Source: Archaeoglobaceae archaeon (GTDB lineage: Archaea > Halobacteriota > Archaeoglobi > Archaeoglobales > Archaeoglobaceae). From it: a DNA stretch of 64,000 bases. Within the stretch, counting starts at the first letter, position 1. Each line of letters starts with the position of its first letter. The notes below the pieces were generated by a model. That model did not search any database. It saw nothing but the letters and a program-made list of their open reading frames with translations, and was not told the origin of the DNA. A program made the position numbers and the translations under genes. Positions 28,729 through 37,227 of this stretch are shown here, in pieces. The DNA lies in contig JALWDS010000031.1 in the NCBI GenBank assembly GCA_027036775.1, forward strand, positions 1 to 64,000, in the 5' to 3' direction.

Positions 28729-28773
28729 CAAAATCTATCATGATTTATCATGTATATAACTCTTTTGCTCGGA

Positions 28774-29133
28774 TCAATCGACTATTTCGAGCTCCACTTC
28801 GTTCCCGTTCTTATCGTAGAATGCCCAGCAACCCCATTCGAAGGGATAGCAGACTATTATGTGAACTACACCGTGCTTTGAGAACATCTCCAAGTCCGCT
28901 TTGGAAGGAATGCAGTTTGGTGAGGGATGGCTGTGAACACTTCCGTAAACTTTGTAACCCAACGGAAGCATCTCCATGTGTATTATTGCCAGACTTTCTC
29001 CAGCTTTAAAGGGTAAGAAAACGAGCTCTTCAATTATCCCTTTCCTTCCAGTCAGTAAAGCTACGAACTCGTTTGGGTAACTTTCTTTCGCAACCTCCAA
29101 GGCGAGTTTGAGAACTTCTCTCCTTATCTTCAT
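28774..29133 (-). CDS. JAMM/MPN+ metalloprotease
   Basis: A 119-residue single-domain protein with the JAMM motif: an upstream Glu (YPNEFVALLTG) and HSHPSPNCIPSKAD, which fits HxH-x7-S-x2-D exactly. Archaeal relatives remove ubiquitin-like SAMP modifiers from proteins or act in sulfur transfer. Cysteines near the C-terminus (CYPFEWGCW) may form a disulfide. It overlaps the upstream EMAP-domain gene by 4 bases. Confidence 0.88.
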   Translation of the reverse strand: MKIRREVLKLALEVAKESYPNEFVALLTGRKGIIEELVFLPFKAGESLAIIHMEMLPLGYKVYGSVHSHPSPNCIPSKADLEMFSKHGVVHIIVCYPFEWGCWAFYDKNGNEVELEIVD

Positions 29134-29768
29134 TTTACCAACTCTACCAACACAGCTTCAACCTCGCCAAGCTTGTTCGCAATTGCCCTAACTTCTTCCA
29201 AGCTGAGCTCACCTTTCTTTCCCAATTTCGCTTCTACGAACATCCCCTCGCTCACGTAATCCCCAAACCTCCTCGGAGGGAGATAGGCCACAACTGCGAA
29301 TTCGTTAGGTTTGAACTTCTCCGAATTCGTGACGACGTTCATCTTAAAACCGCAATCGACACCGCAAAGCCAGAGACCGTCTATCTCTTTTCTCCCCGAT
29401 ATCACACCGCTGAAAAACCTTACAGCTTCGTAAATCCTGCTAATCTCACCTCTCTTCATCAAATCTGGAAGGTTCGATATGTATTCAAGCCAGTAATCCG
29501 CAACCCTCCAGTTGAAGTCTTTCTCAGCTTGCTTTATCTGTTCCCTCAACTCCCTTGCACTCTCGACCAACCTCTCAAAGCTTTCGAAGGTCAGAAGGTC
29601 CCTCAGATCCATGTAGGACCACTTCACAACCTGAAGGTCGTTCTCCATTTCTCTGACCTTCCTCAGGATTTCCTTTCTCCTCTGAACCTTTAGGGAGTTG
29701 GATAACCTTTCAAGTTCCTTCAATCCCCTCTCGGCCAACAAAATCCTGAAGTCGTTGGATGTGTCCAT
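29130..29768 (-). CDS. predicted RNA-binding protein with C-terminal EMAP-like domain
   Basis: 213 residues from ATG 29768 (MDTSNDFRILLAERG); the ORF-track start at 29873 reads into the opposite mfnA gene. The N-terminal 110 residues are helical and charged. From about residue 140 the sequence (NVVTNSEKFKPNEFAVVAYL, PPRRFGDYVSEGMF) resembles the EMAP/tRNA-binding OB fold. This matches an archaeal family (COG2517). The RNA target is unknown. It overlaps the JAMM gene by 4 bases and diverges from mfnA with 36 bases between. Confidence 0.68.
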   Translation of the reverse strand: MDTSNDFRILLAERGLKELERLSNSLKVQRRKEILRKVREMENDLQVVKWSYMDLRDLLTFESFERLVESARELREQIKQAEKDFNWRVADYWLEYISNLPDLMKRGEISRIYEAVRFFSGVISGRKEIDGLWLCGVDCGFKMNVVTNSEKFKPNEFAVVAYLPPRRFGDYVSEGMFVEAKLGKKGELSLEEVRAIANKLGEVEAVLVELVK

Positions 29769-29804
29769 GATCAAAGTTATCAACAAACATTTCACGTTTT
29801 CGAT

Positions 29805-30893
29805 ATGGACGAGTTCAAGAGGAAGGACTTCCCGTATTCGAGAATTCTGAGTTCCATGTGCACTACTCCCCATCCCTTAGCGGTAAAGGCACACGTGAAG
29901 TTCATAACGTCCAACTTGGGCGATCCAGCTCTGTTCAGAGGGGCAAAGGAGCTTGAGGACAGGGTTATAGAGATGCTCGGTAGTTTCATGCACAATCCAA
30001 AGGCGAGGGGATACGTGACGAGCGGTGGAACTGAGGCAAACATCCAAGCTCTGAGGGCGTTCAGAAACTTGAAAAAGCTGGCGAATCCGAACGTGGTTGT
30101 TCCAGAATCCGCACACTTCTCCTTCGACAAGGCGGGGGATATTTTGGGCATAGAGATTAGAAAGGCGAGGCTTGACGAAGATTACAGAGTCGATTTGTCT
30201 GATGTGGAAAGGTTGATAGACGAGAAAACCGTCGGAATTGTGGGGATAGCTGGGACGACTTCCTTAGGTCAGATTGATCCTATAGAGGACCTGTCAAAGC
30301 TCGCTTTGGAGAAAGACGTTTTTCTCCACGTCGATTCCGCTTTCGGAGGCTTCGTCATTCCCTTTCTCTACCCCAAGCTTAAGTTCGACTTCAGGCTTGA
30401 AGGCGTTTGTTCAATAACGATAGACCCGCACAAGATGGGGATGGCCACGATTCCGGCGGGTTGCATCCTCTTTAGGGATGAGAGATTTTTGAAGGCTTTG
30501 GCTGTTAAAACGCCCTACCTTATTACGGAGGAGCAGTTCTCTCTAACTGGAACGAGACCAGCAACGGGCGTGGCGTCAACCTATGCGGTTCTCAAGTATC
30601 TCGGCTTCGAATGGTTGAAGAAGGTCGTTAAAAGGTGTATGGACGTAACCCTCTACCTGGTCGAAGAGATGGAGAGGTTGGGGTTTGAGAGGGTGATCGA
30701 TCCCGTTATGAACGTCGCATGCTTCAAAACCGAGAGGGCAACAGAAATCAGGGACGAGCTTTACAGAAGGGGATGGGCGGTTTCGGTTATAGAGAATCCG
30801 AGGGCCTTGAGGTTTGTCGTAATGCCACACGTCACGTTCAGAGTAATTGACGAGTTCATCTCGACACTCAAGGATGTCCTCAGAAACATTTAA
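29805..30893 (+). CDS. mfnA: L-tyrosine/L-aspartate decarboxylase MfnA
   Basis: PLP enzyme making tyramine for methanofuran, and in some archaea beta-alanine for CoA. Seen are MCTTPHPLAVKAH, VTSGGTEANIQALR, HVDSAFGGFV and the PLP lysine in DPHKMGM. The 362-residue length is typical. Methanofuran is used by methanogens and Archaeoglobales, which supports the lineage call. Pantoate kinase and coaBC elsewhere in the window make the CoA role also plausible. Confidence 0.92.
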   Translation: MDEFKRKDFPYSRILSSMCTTPHPLAVKAHVKFITSNLGDPALFRGAKELEDRVIEMLGSFMHNPKARGYVTSGGTEANIQALRAFRNLKKLANPNVVVPESAHFSFDKAGDILGIEIRKARLDEDYRVDLSDVERLIDEKTVGIVGIAGTTSLGQIDPIEDLSKLALEKDVFLHVDSAFGGFVIPFLYPKLKFDFRLEGVCSITIDPHKMGMATIPAGCILFRDERFLKALAVKTPYLITEEQFSLTGTRPATGVASTYAVLKYLGFEWLKKVVKRCMDVTLYLVEEMERLGFERVIDPVMNVACFKTERATEIRDELYRRGWAVSVIENPRALRFVVMPHVTFRVIDEFISTLKDVLRNI

Positions 30894-30917
30894 TACTTGC
30901 GAAAACTAAACGTAATC

Positions 30918-31205
30918 GTGGCGGGATTGAGGAGGTTGGTGTTGGACGTGTTGAAACCCCACGAACCCAGCAACGTTCTTCTGGCGGTCAAGCTGAGCGA
31001 GGTTGAAAACGTTGAAGGTGTGAATCTGATACTCAGGGAGATGGATCAAACTACTGAAACACTTAAGATAACGATCGTCGGAGACAACCTGAACTTCGAA
31101 AAGATAAAGAAGGTTTTGGAGGATTTCGGTGCGGTGATACACAGCGTCGATGAGATAGTCGCTGGTAAGAGGATAGTAGAGAGTGTGAAAACGGAACAGG
31201 ATTGA
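30918..31205 (+). CDS. DUF211 family protein
   Basis: About 95 residues from GTG 30918 (AGLRRLVLDVLKPHEPS), the usual family start. The ORF track uses TTG 30897, which adds seven residues. A TATA-like ATTTAATA about 25 bases before 30918 supports a leaderless GTG. The ferredoxin-like pattern and GAVIHSVDEIVAG ending are family features. DUF211 proteins form small metal-binding oligomers of unknown role. Confidence 0.83.
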   Translation: MAGLRRLVLDVLKPHEPSNVLLAVKLSEVENVEGVNLILREMDQTTETLKITIVGDNLNFEKIKKVLEDFGAVIHSVDEIVAGKRIVESVKTEQD

Positions 31206-31257
31206 TCTTGATAAATGTTAAATAGAGTCACGGTAGGGATTTGAGGGGGTTTAAATC

Positions 31258-31941
31258 ATGTTTGAAAGAGTCTCTACTGGTATTGAAGGTTTGGATAAAA
31301 TGTTGAGGGGTGGTTTGATAAAGAACAGGGCTTATCTCGTTAAAGGAGGTCCTGGAACGGGTAAGACCATTCTTTCCATGCACTTCCTCGTTGAAGGGGC
31401 GAATAGAGGTGAGAGAGTAGTTTACATAACACTCGAAGAAGCGGAATACGAGGTTAGAGAAAACATGGAGGCCCTCGGATTCGACCTGTCTAAGGTTGAA
31501 ATCGTTGACCTCTCTCCGTCAAGCGAAAATCCCATTTTTAAAGGTTTGATAGGGGGTAGGTTGGATGTCGAAACGCTCGAAGCTATGCTCAACGATTTGG
31601 TTGGTAAGGACGTTGATAGGGTTGTTATAGACTCCGTTACGATGCTTAGAGTTGCAAGCGATTCGGAAGTTAATTACAGGTTCAACCTTCTAAGCTTGAT
31701 GAAGGCTTTGAGGGGTTTGAATGCGACGAGTCTGTTGACCTCAGAAATGGAGAGCAAAGTTGAGGACTACCTCGTCAGCGGTGTGATAGAGTTGAGAGTT
31801 ATAGACGTGAAGGGCAAGCCCGTTAGAGGTTTGAGAGTAGTTAAGATGAGGGGTAGCGATTTCGATGAAAACGTAAGGCCATACAAGATAACCAGTGGGG
31901 GTTTGGTCGTCTATCCGGACGTCAGCGTTTTTGAAGTATGA
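31258..31941 (+). CDS. KaiC-like RecA-superfamily ATPase
   Basis: A single-domain 227-residue ATPase. It starts STGIEGLDKMLRGGL. Walker A is KGGPGTGKT near residue 29, the catalytic glutamate pair region is ITLEEAEYEV, and Walker B is DRVVIDSVTML. GAGGGGGT precedes the ATG as a ribosome binding site. First of five tightly packed genes (overlaps 4, 4, 8 and 1 bases). The next two encode related-looking proteins without a P-loop. Such KaiC-like proteins act in archaeal signalling; ArlH of the archaellum is one relative, but no archaellum genes are nearby. Confidence 0.85.
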   Translation: MFERVSTGIEGLDKMLRGGLIKNRAYLVKGGPGTGKTILSMHFLVEGANRGERVVYITLEEAEYEVRENMEALGFDLSKVEIVDLSPSSENPIFKGLIGGRLDVETLEAMLNDLVGKDVDRVVIDSVTMLRVASDSEVNYRFNLLSLMKALRGLNATSLLTSEMESKVEDYLVSGVIELRVIDVKGKPVRGLRVVKMRGSDFDENVRPYKITSGGLVVYPDVSVFEV

Positions 31942-32543
31942 AGCTCGTTTATCCATTAAATGAACTCCTTGAAGACGTTTTAAAGGGAGAACTCGTCATA
32001 GTGGAATACGATTCCGTAGCCCAATTTCCACTACTTCCTTTGGAGTTGGCGAGAGAAAATGACGGAACGATAGTTATCTTCGGAGACAAGCTGAGCGTTA
32101 AGGTTTCCGCCTTAAACGTAAAGAGCTTGAAAAACTTGAAGATCGTCAACGTTTCAAACTATGCTGTGAATTTGGAAGGTATCGAAGTTTTTAACGTTCC
32201 GATAGAAGAGCTTTTGAGTGTGATCTCAAACGTTTACGACCTGTTAAAGAAATTTGCAAGGGATGGAGTTGTAGTTATGGAGGGGCTGGAAGTTCTTACC
32301 CTCTACTTCGATACAAAAAACATATTGAAGAACGTTTCTGGGATTAAGGTAATGCTACCGAATTCGACTATGTTCATATTCTCTAACTACGAGGTTATAG
32401 AGAAGAAGCTTCTGTCCTTTTTGGAGAGTATGGCAACGACAGTCGTCAGATTCAAAGGATTTATGAAGAGGGACTGTATAGATAGATACGGCTACGTCGT
32501 CAAGTCTCTCAAGAGACCGAAAGCAACCGTTAAAAAGCTATGA
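31938..32543 (+). CDS. unknown protein, possible degenerate KaiC-like domain
   Basis: A 201-residue protein starting inside the stop of the KaiC-like gene (ATGA). The strand-helix order resembles a RecA fold (GELVIVEYDS, DGTIVIFGDK, DGVVVMEGLEVL as strands), but the position of the Walker A loop reads SVAQFPLLPL with no GKT. I do not recognise a named family with confidence. Its place between an intact ATPase and another degenerate one suggests a regulatory partner. Confidence 0.65.
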   Translation: MKLVYPLNELLEDVLKGELVIVEYDSVAQFPLLPLELARENDGTIVIFGDKLSVKVSALNVKSLKNLKIVNVSNYAVNLEGIEVFNVPIEELLSVISNVYDLLKKFARDGVVVMEGLEVLTLYFDTKNILKNVSGIKVMLPNSTMFIFSNYEVIEKKLLSFLESMATTVVRFKGFMKRDCIDRYGYVVKSLKRPKATVKKL

Positions 32544-33139
32544 GATTCGGCGTTAATAAGCTCGACGAACTCGTTGGAGAAATAGTCGTTCCATCGGTAA
32601 TAGTTATAGAGGGATTACAAGACATTCAACTGATCTTGGCAAGGGAATTTTTGAAAAACGTCGTGAAAAAGGGTTACAAGATTTACGCGATAACTTCGGA
32701 GAGGGTGAAGAGATTTTTCGAAGACTTAAAAGCGGAGGTGGTAACTCCAAACGACAGACTGTCCCTTCGCGAACTATTCACACTTTCTTTGGTTGTAAAG
32801 GATATGGAAAACAACGTTGGAGTTATAGACGTTTTGAACCAGATATTCCTAATGCACGAACCTCAAACTGTTTACAACCTCTTTAGAGAGGTATGCAAGA
32901 TAGTTAGAGAGAAGAAGGGTGTAGCTCTAATTACATTGGATAAGAGGGTCTTCGACGAGAAGTCACTGGCAATGCTCGAAATGGAGGCAGACTATGTTGT
33001 AGAGATAGATGAGATCGTTGAAAGATTTAAGGTTGTAAGGGGTATAAGGGTTAAAAAGTCCGCAACAAGACCGCCGAGCGAATTTTACGCCTTAAAGTTG
33101 AGTGAGAGCGGTGTGGAGGTGGGTGATAAACTTGGTTAA
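32540..33139 (+). CDS. unknown protein, apparent KaiC-like domain lacking Walker A
   Basis: A 199-residue protein that opens like KaiC (MRFGVNKLDELVGE, then PSVIVIEGLQDIQLILARE). The P-loop GxxxxGKT is replaced by GLQDIQL. A Walker B-like strand is seen in NNVGVIDVLNQI. It overlaps the previous gene by 4 bases. It would be expected to keep the fold but not bind or hydrolyse ATP in the usual way. Confidence 0.65.
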   Translation: MRFGVNKLDELVGEIVVPSVIVIEGLQDIQLILAREFLKNVVKKGYKIYAITSERVKRFFEDLKAEVVTPNDRLSLRELFTLSLVVKDMENNVGVIDVLNQIFLMHEPQTVYNLFREVCKIVREKKGVALITLDKRVFDEKSLAMLEMEADYVVEIDEIVERFKVVRGIRVKKSATRPPSEFYALKLSESGVEVGDKLG

Positions 33140-33728
33140 TGCGGATATAGTAACCACGGCAATTACAGTTTACCTCGTATCGGTAGCTTCTTTCGTAATG
33201 CTCTACTTGGCATCTTTCAAGCTTTTCGATGTCGTAAAGCTTTTCAGAGCTAAAGTTTTGATGACCTTAACCTTTTATCTCTCCTCTATCGGTTATCTTA
33301 CGCTTCCCTTCTTTGTATTCTACTACCAAAATCCGATCATACCTCTAATTTTGACTATTCTCGGCTTGGCAATTCCGTTCGTTTCAGTTAGAGTTAGTTT
33401 AAAAAGAATTTTGAGATACGTCCCATTTCTTTTGGCTGTTTACGACATCGTTACTACTCTATGGGCCGTTCAGTCGTTCTTGTTAATATACCTCCTCCAG
33501 ATATACAAGGAGAAGGTTAAGATTGAGAGATTTGGAGAGATTTTAACGCTGTCCCAAATTTTAATAGCCCTAACACAGCCCGTATTCTGCGTAGCTTTCT
33601 ACTCTTTCCGCTACGGTAACCCTAACGAGGTTTTGATCGCCTCCTTTGCACTTATGTGGCTTTCCGTATGGCTTTCAATTCTCTACTCTTCTTCGATACT
33701 TTACGACATCGTCAGGAGGTGGACGTGA
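33132..33728 (+). CDS. polytopic membrane protein of unknown function
   Basis: About 198 residues from TTG 33132 (VNADIVTTAITVYL), chosen because GGTGGAGGTGGGTGAT lies just upstream; the ORF-track start at 33102 lies deeper in the previous gene. Six or so hydrophobic segments cover most of the protein, with basic loops (SLKRILR, YKEKVKIERFG). It overlaps the degenerate ATPase by 8 bases. No transport or enzyme motif is recognised. Confidence 0.72.
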   Translation: MVNADIVTTAITVYLVSVASFVMLYLASFKLFDVVKLFRAKVLMTLTFYLSSIGYLTLPFFVFYYQNPIIPLILTILGLAIPFVSVRVSLKRILRYVPFLLAVYDIVTTLWAVQSFLLIYLLQIYKEKVKIERFGEILTLSQILIALTQPVFCVAFYSFRYGNPNEVLIASFALMWLSVWLSILYSSSILYDIVRRWT

Positions 33729-34282
33729 TGATAGCTCAGATAGTTCATGCTGTATCTGGCGTAGTTTTATTCTTCGCAATTTTCCCCTACGTTAGGTTAA
33801 GGGGTTACACTAAATTCTTGACCTTAATATCTTCAGCTTCCTTTCTGATGTGTAGTCTAACGTCTTTTTACGATATAAATCACGAATTGTTGGAACTCTT
33901 CGGTGCAACCCTCTTCTACTTCGTAGTCTGGAATTCAGCAAGGGTGAAGTTTCTAACTTCTGAAGACTACAAACCTCCAATGTTCTCGCCGGTCTTGACC
34001 CTGATCAGTTTCATCTTCGCGTTGAAATTCGTTTCCGTATCCTACGGAATAATAATGGCTAACGCGATTTATTTAATCGCTCATTCAAGAAAGCAAGTTT
34101 ACAGGCTTGCTGGGGATAGCATAGCTCTATACGTAGCATGCACTTTCGTTCTAATTGAGAGTGCACTCGAGTTTCTAAACTATCCGATTGCCTCATACTA
34201 TCTAAAGTTCTCCTACTCCTACATTCTACTTCTAACTCAAATAAGGATTTACAGAGAATTCATGAAACGCCCCATCCCCTGA
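33728..34282 (+). CDS. polytopic membrane protein of unknown function
   Basis: About 184 residues from ATG 33728, whose first base is the last base of the previous stop. Around six membrane segments, similar in size and layout to its neighbour, so the two may be distant paralogues. Tyrosine- and phenylalanine-rich. The 3' end overlaps convergent thiL by 23 bases. Last gene of the KaiC-like cluster. Confidence 0.7.
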   Translation: MIAQIVHAVSGVVLFFAIFPYVRLRGYTKFLTLISSASFLMCSLTSFYDINHELLELFGATLFYFVVWNSARVKFLTSEDYKPPMFSPVLTLISFIFALKFVSVSYGIIMANAIYLIAHSRKQVYRLAGDSIALYVACTFVLIESALEFLNYPIASYYLKFSYSYILLLTQIRIYREFMKRPIP

Positions 34283-35153
34283 ACTCCACGTCCTCGATAG
34301 AGCCGTCTTTCCTGACCAAGTAAACGCCATCACCTTCGATCACCTCACCGATCTCAATGTATTTTGGATTTTTAGATGTAAAAACAAGCTCGTAATCTCC
34401 TCCAGAGTATAAAAATAGTTCTAAGGCTTTTTCGTATTTGACGTAGGGCGTTAAATGGTTGAGGGGAATTTTACTTTCGTAAATCACTATTCCAACCCCG
34501 CTTTTTTTAGCGATCTGATGCAAAGAGATTGCCAAGCTGTCGCTGACGTCCGTCATGGAGTTTGCGAACTTGGCTATTTCCAACCCCTCCTTAACCCTCG
34601 GCTCAGGTTTAAATAGGCTGTTCGGATAGGCTATCTCATCCCTGCTCATTCCACTCATCAACTGCTCCAAGCTCAGCTGGGCTTTGCCCAACAATCCGGT
34701 CAGGCAAACCCTATCCCCAACTTCGGCGTTGGCCCTTGAAACGAACCTTTCAGCCTTGCCGATCGCAAATCCAGAGATGTGAAGCTCTTCTCCAAAGTCC
34801 GTATCCCCTCCAACTATCGCAACTCCGTATCTATCTGCCAAATTCTTCATCCCCCTCAAGATACCTTCGAAATCTTTAATCCACTTCTCGCTCAGAGTTA
34901 TCGTATAGAGGAAGAACATGGGCTTAGCTCCGCAACTCGCAAGATCGCTTAGGTTAACCGCTAAGGACAGATGACCCACCTCCTCAGATTTTATTCCCTT
35001 CGGGAAGTCCGTTTTCTCGTGTAGGCAGTCGGTTGTCAATGCAAGCTTAACTCCCACATCTACCAACGCACAGTCGTCGTCTATCCCAACGAGAACGTCC
35101 TCCCTTTTTACATCCAAAATCTCCTTTGCCAACCTTATCAGGTCGAACTCCAC
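34260..35153 (-). CDS. thiL: thiamine-monophosphate kinase
   Basis: Makes thiamine diphosphate from the monophosphate with ATP. Seen are VGIDDDCALVDVG, LALTTDCLHEKTDFP, AVNLSDLASCGAKP, VGGDTDFGEELHISGFAIG, MTDVSDSLA and a C-terminal GGDYELVFT. I start at GTG 35153 (EFDLIRLAKEIL), giving 297 residues; the ORF-track start at 35330 lies inside trpS. It is divergent from trpS with 36 bases between them, which contain TTAAAAA on one strand and TTTTTAA on the other. Confidence 0.92.
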   Translation of the reverse strand: MEFDLIRLAKEILDVKREDVLVGIDDDCALVDVGVKLALTTDCLHEKTDFPKGIKSEEVGHLSLAVNLSDLASCGAKPMFFLYTITLSEKWIKDFEGILRGMKNLADRYGVAIVGGDTDFGEELHISGFAIGKAERFVSRANAEVGDRVCLTGLLGKAQLSLEQLMSGMSRDEIAYPNSLFKPEPRVKEGLEIAKFANSMTDVSDSLAISLHQIAKKSGVGIVIYESKIPLNHLTPYVKYEKALELFLYSGGDYELVFTSKNPKYIEIGEVIEGDGVYLVRKDGSIEDVEFRGWGVS

Positions 35154-35189
35154 GTCAACGCTTAAAAACTCACGTTGAAATCGATTTCC

Positions 35190-36449
35190 ATGATCACACC
35201 TTGGGACGTTGAAGGAGCCGTTGACTACGAGAGGTTGATGAGGGAGTTCGGTATAAGACCTTTTTCGGAGATAATAGACGAGATTCCGAATCCTCACCCT
35301 TTGATGCGTAGAGGGGTTGTATTCGGCCATAGGGACTACGATAGAATCGTTAGAGCTATGAAGAGACGTGAGGAATGGGCAGTCATGTCCGGTTTCATGC
35401 CCTCTGGCTTACCTCATTTGGGTCACAAGATGACGATGGACGAGATAGTCTGGCATCAGAAAATGGGGGGAAAGGCGTTTGTCTGCGTTGCGGACATAGA
35501 GGCGAGGTTCGTTAGAGGATTGAATAGAGACAAGTTGAGAAGTTTCGGGGAGCTCTACATCAGGAGCATAGTAGCTTTGGGTCTGAGGCCAAAGAACTGT
35601 CTGATATACTATCAGTCCGCTAACAGACACGTCAAGGATTTGGCCATAGAGCTTTCGTCCGAAACGAACTTCAGCGAACTCAGGGCTGTCTACGGCTTTA
35701 AACCCGAAACTTCTCTAATTAAAATGTTCGTTCCGATGATTCAAGCCGGTGACATACTCCATCCTCAGTTGAAAGACTTCGGAGGATTTAAGCCGGTGGT
35801 CGTTCCAGTTGGGATAGATCAGGACCCCCATTTAAGGCTTACGAGGGATTTGGCTAACAGAATCAGCATCTACTCCTTCGAGGGTATAGAGGGCGGTGTC
35901 AGGGTTAGGAGCAGGAGGGGGAGGGAGTATCTCGAACATTTGAAGACCCTCGAATTCGACTTTAAGGCTTACGAGGAGCACATAGACTTTTTCGGAGATA
36001 GGGAAACAATCGAAAGGGAGATCAGAAAGATAGAGGTCGAGATAGGTGGTTACGCGTTTATACCGCCGTCATCGACGTATCACAAGTTCACCACTGGACT
36101 GAGGGGAGGTAAGATGAGCTCCTCAAAGCCTGAGAGCTACATATCTCTGTTCGACAAGCCAGATGAAGGTGCTAAGAAGGTCATGAAGGCTTTAACCGGT
36201 GGGAGGGTTACGGTCGAGGAGCAGAGGAGGTTTGGAGGAGATCCGGACAAATGCGTGGTTTTCGAGCTATACACCTACCACTTCGCAGATGATAAGACGC
36301 TTGAGGAGGTAAGGAGAGACTGCACGGAAGGAAAACTCCTATGCGGGCGGTGTAAGAGGAACTTGGCAGAGATCGTTAAGGATTTCCTGAGGGACTTTCA
36401 GGAGAGGGCTGATAGCGTTGACCTGAGCGATTACGAAATTTTAGAGTAG
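35190..36449 (+). CDS. trpS: tryptophanyl-tRNA synthetase
   Basis: Archaeal/eukaryotic-type class I synthetase of about 419 residues. The HIGH-like motif is PSGLPHLGHK, and KMSKS is GKMSSSKPE. VGIDQDPHLRLTRDLA is typical of this branch. I use ATG 35190 (MITPWDVEG) with a TATA-like CTTAAAAAC about 25 bases upstream. The 3' end overlaps the convergent mqnA-like gene by 9 bases. Confidence 0.95.
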   Translation: MITPWDVEGAVDYERLMREFGIRPFSEIIDEIPNPHPLMRRGVVFGHRDYDRIVRAMKRREEWAVMSGFMPSGLPHLGHKMTMDEIVWHQKMGGKAFVCVADIEARFVRGLNRDKLRSFGELYIRSIVALGLRPKNCLIYYQSANRHVKDLAIELSSETNFSELRAVYGFKPETSLIKMFVPMIQAGDILHPQLKDFGGFKPVVVPVGIDQDPHLRLTRDLANRISIYSFEGIEGGVRVRSRRGREYLEHLKTLEFDFKAYEEHIDFFGDRETIEREIRKIEVEIGGYAFIPPSSTYHKFTTGLRGGKMSSSKPESYISLFDKPDEGAKKVMKALTGGRVTVEEQRRFGGDPDKCVVFELYTYHFADDKTLEEVRRDCTEGKLLCGRCKRNLAEIVKDFLRDFQERADSVDLSDYEILE

Positions 36450-37175
36450 TCTGTATTCCCTACAAAGCTCTTCAAAAGCCTTCAAACCTCTTTCACACTT
36501 CGAGTCCATCTCGTGCCTTAAAGCTCTAAAATACGTCCTCAAAAATTCCTCATCCATACCGAACTCCTTCGAAGCGGACCTAACGACATCATCGAAGTTT
36601 TCGTATCCCCATTTGAGGGAACTCATTAAAAGATCGTCGCACTCCCTTGCATCCTTGACTGACGAGGAAATTCCGAAGACCATGGGATAACCGGTCAAAT
36701 CCTTCCACTCCTCTCCCAAGTCGAAGACAACTTTAAACTTTTTCAAAGCTTTCAAGGCTGAATCTCCAATAACCAAGGCACTATCGCAGGTCTTTAAGAT
36801 TTCTTCAGCTTTGGAAAAACCCGTTTGAATAACCTTGCAGTTCAAGTTCCTTTCCCTCAAAATTAACTTCAGTAGGTTTACCGACGTCGTGGTTTCGCAC
36901 GTAACTCCAACCCTCTCCCCAAGTTTACCGTTTCTCGAAACGACCAGAACGCTGTAAACCTTCCCCTTTGAGGCTACGCAAAACCTGTATCTCTTCAACC
37001 TCCGCATGTTCCTTAGGTAGTAAAAGCTTGGAATAGGTGCGTAATCTATAACTCCGGATTCGAGAAGAGTTATCATCTCCTTGGGATTAGCCCTCACAAC
37101 TTCAGCCAACCCCTCCCTCTCGATACGATAGTAGGGGAGGTAGTTGTTTACGTAGTCGAATTTACCTATCTTCAT
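36441..37175 (-). CDS. mqnA: MqnA/MqnD family protein, likely chorismate dehydratase of menaquinone synthesis
   Basis: The family folds like a periplasmic binding protein and catalyses early steps of the futalosine pathway. The start IGKFDYVNNYLPYYRIER resembles MqnA, and GVTCETTTSVNLLKLIL is the ligand-binding Thr/Ser loop. ATG 37175 is chosen over 37214: a TATA-like GGTATAAAATC lies about 27 bases before it, so leaderless. About 244 residues. MqnA is more likely than MqnD by the N-terminus. Confidence 0.72.
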   Translation of the reverse strand: MKIGKFDYVNNYLPYYRIEREGLAEVVRANPKEMITLLESGVIDYAPIPSFYYLRNMRRLKRYRFCVASKGKVYSVLVVSRNGKLGERVGVTCETTTSVNLLKLILRERNLNCKVIQTGFSKAEEILKTCDSALVIGDSALKALKKFKVVFDLGEEWKDLTGYPMVFGISSSVKDARECDDLLMSSLKWGYENFDDVVRSASKEFGMDEEFLRTYFRALRHEMDSKCERGLKAFEELCREYRLL

Positions 37176-37227
37176 CCCATCCCGAACTTTGAAAGTGATT
37201 TTATACCTTTTCAAAACCCCGACTTGA

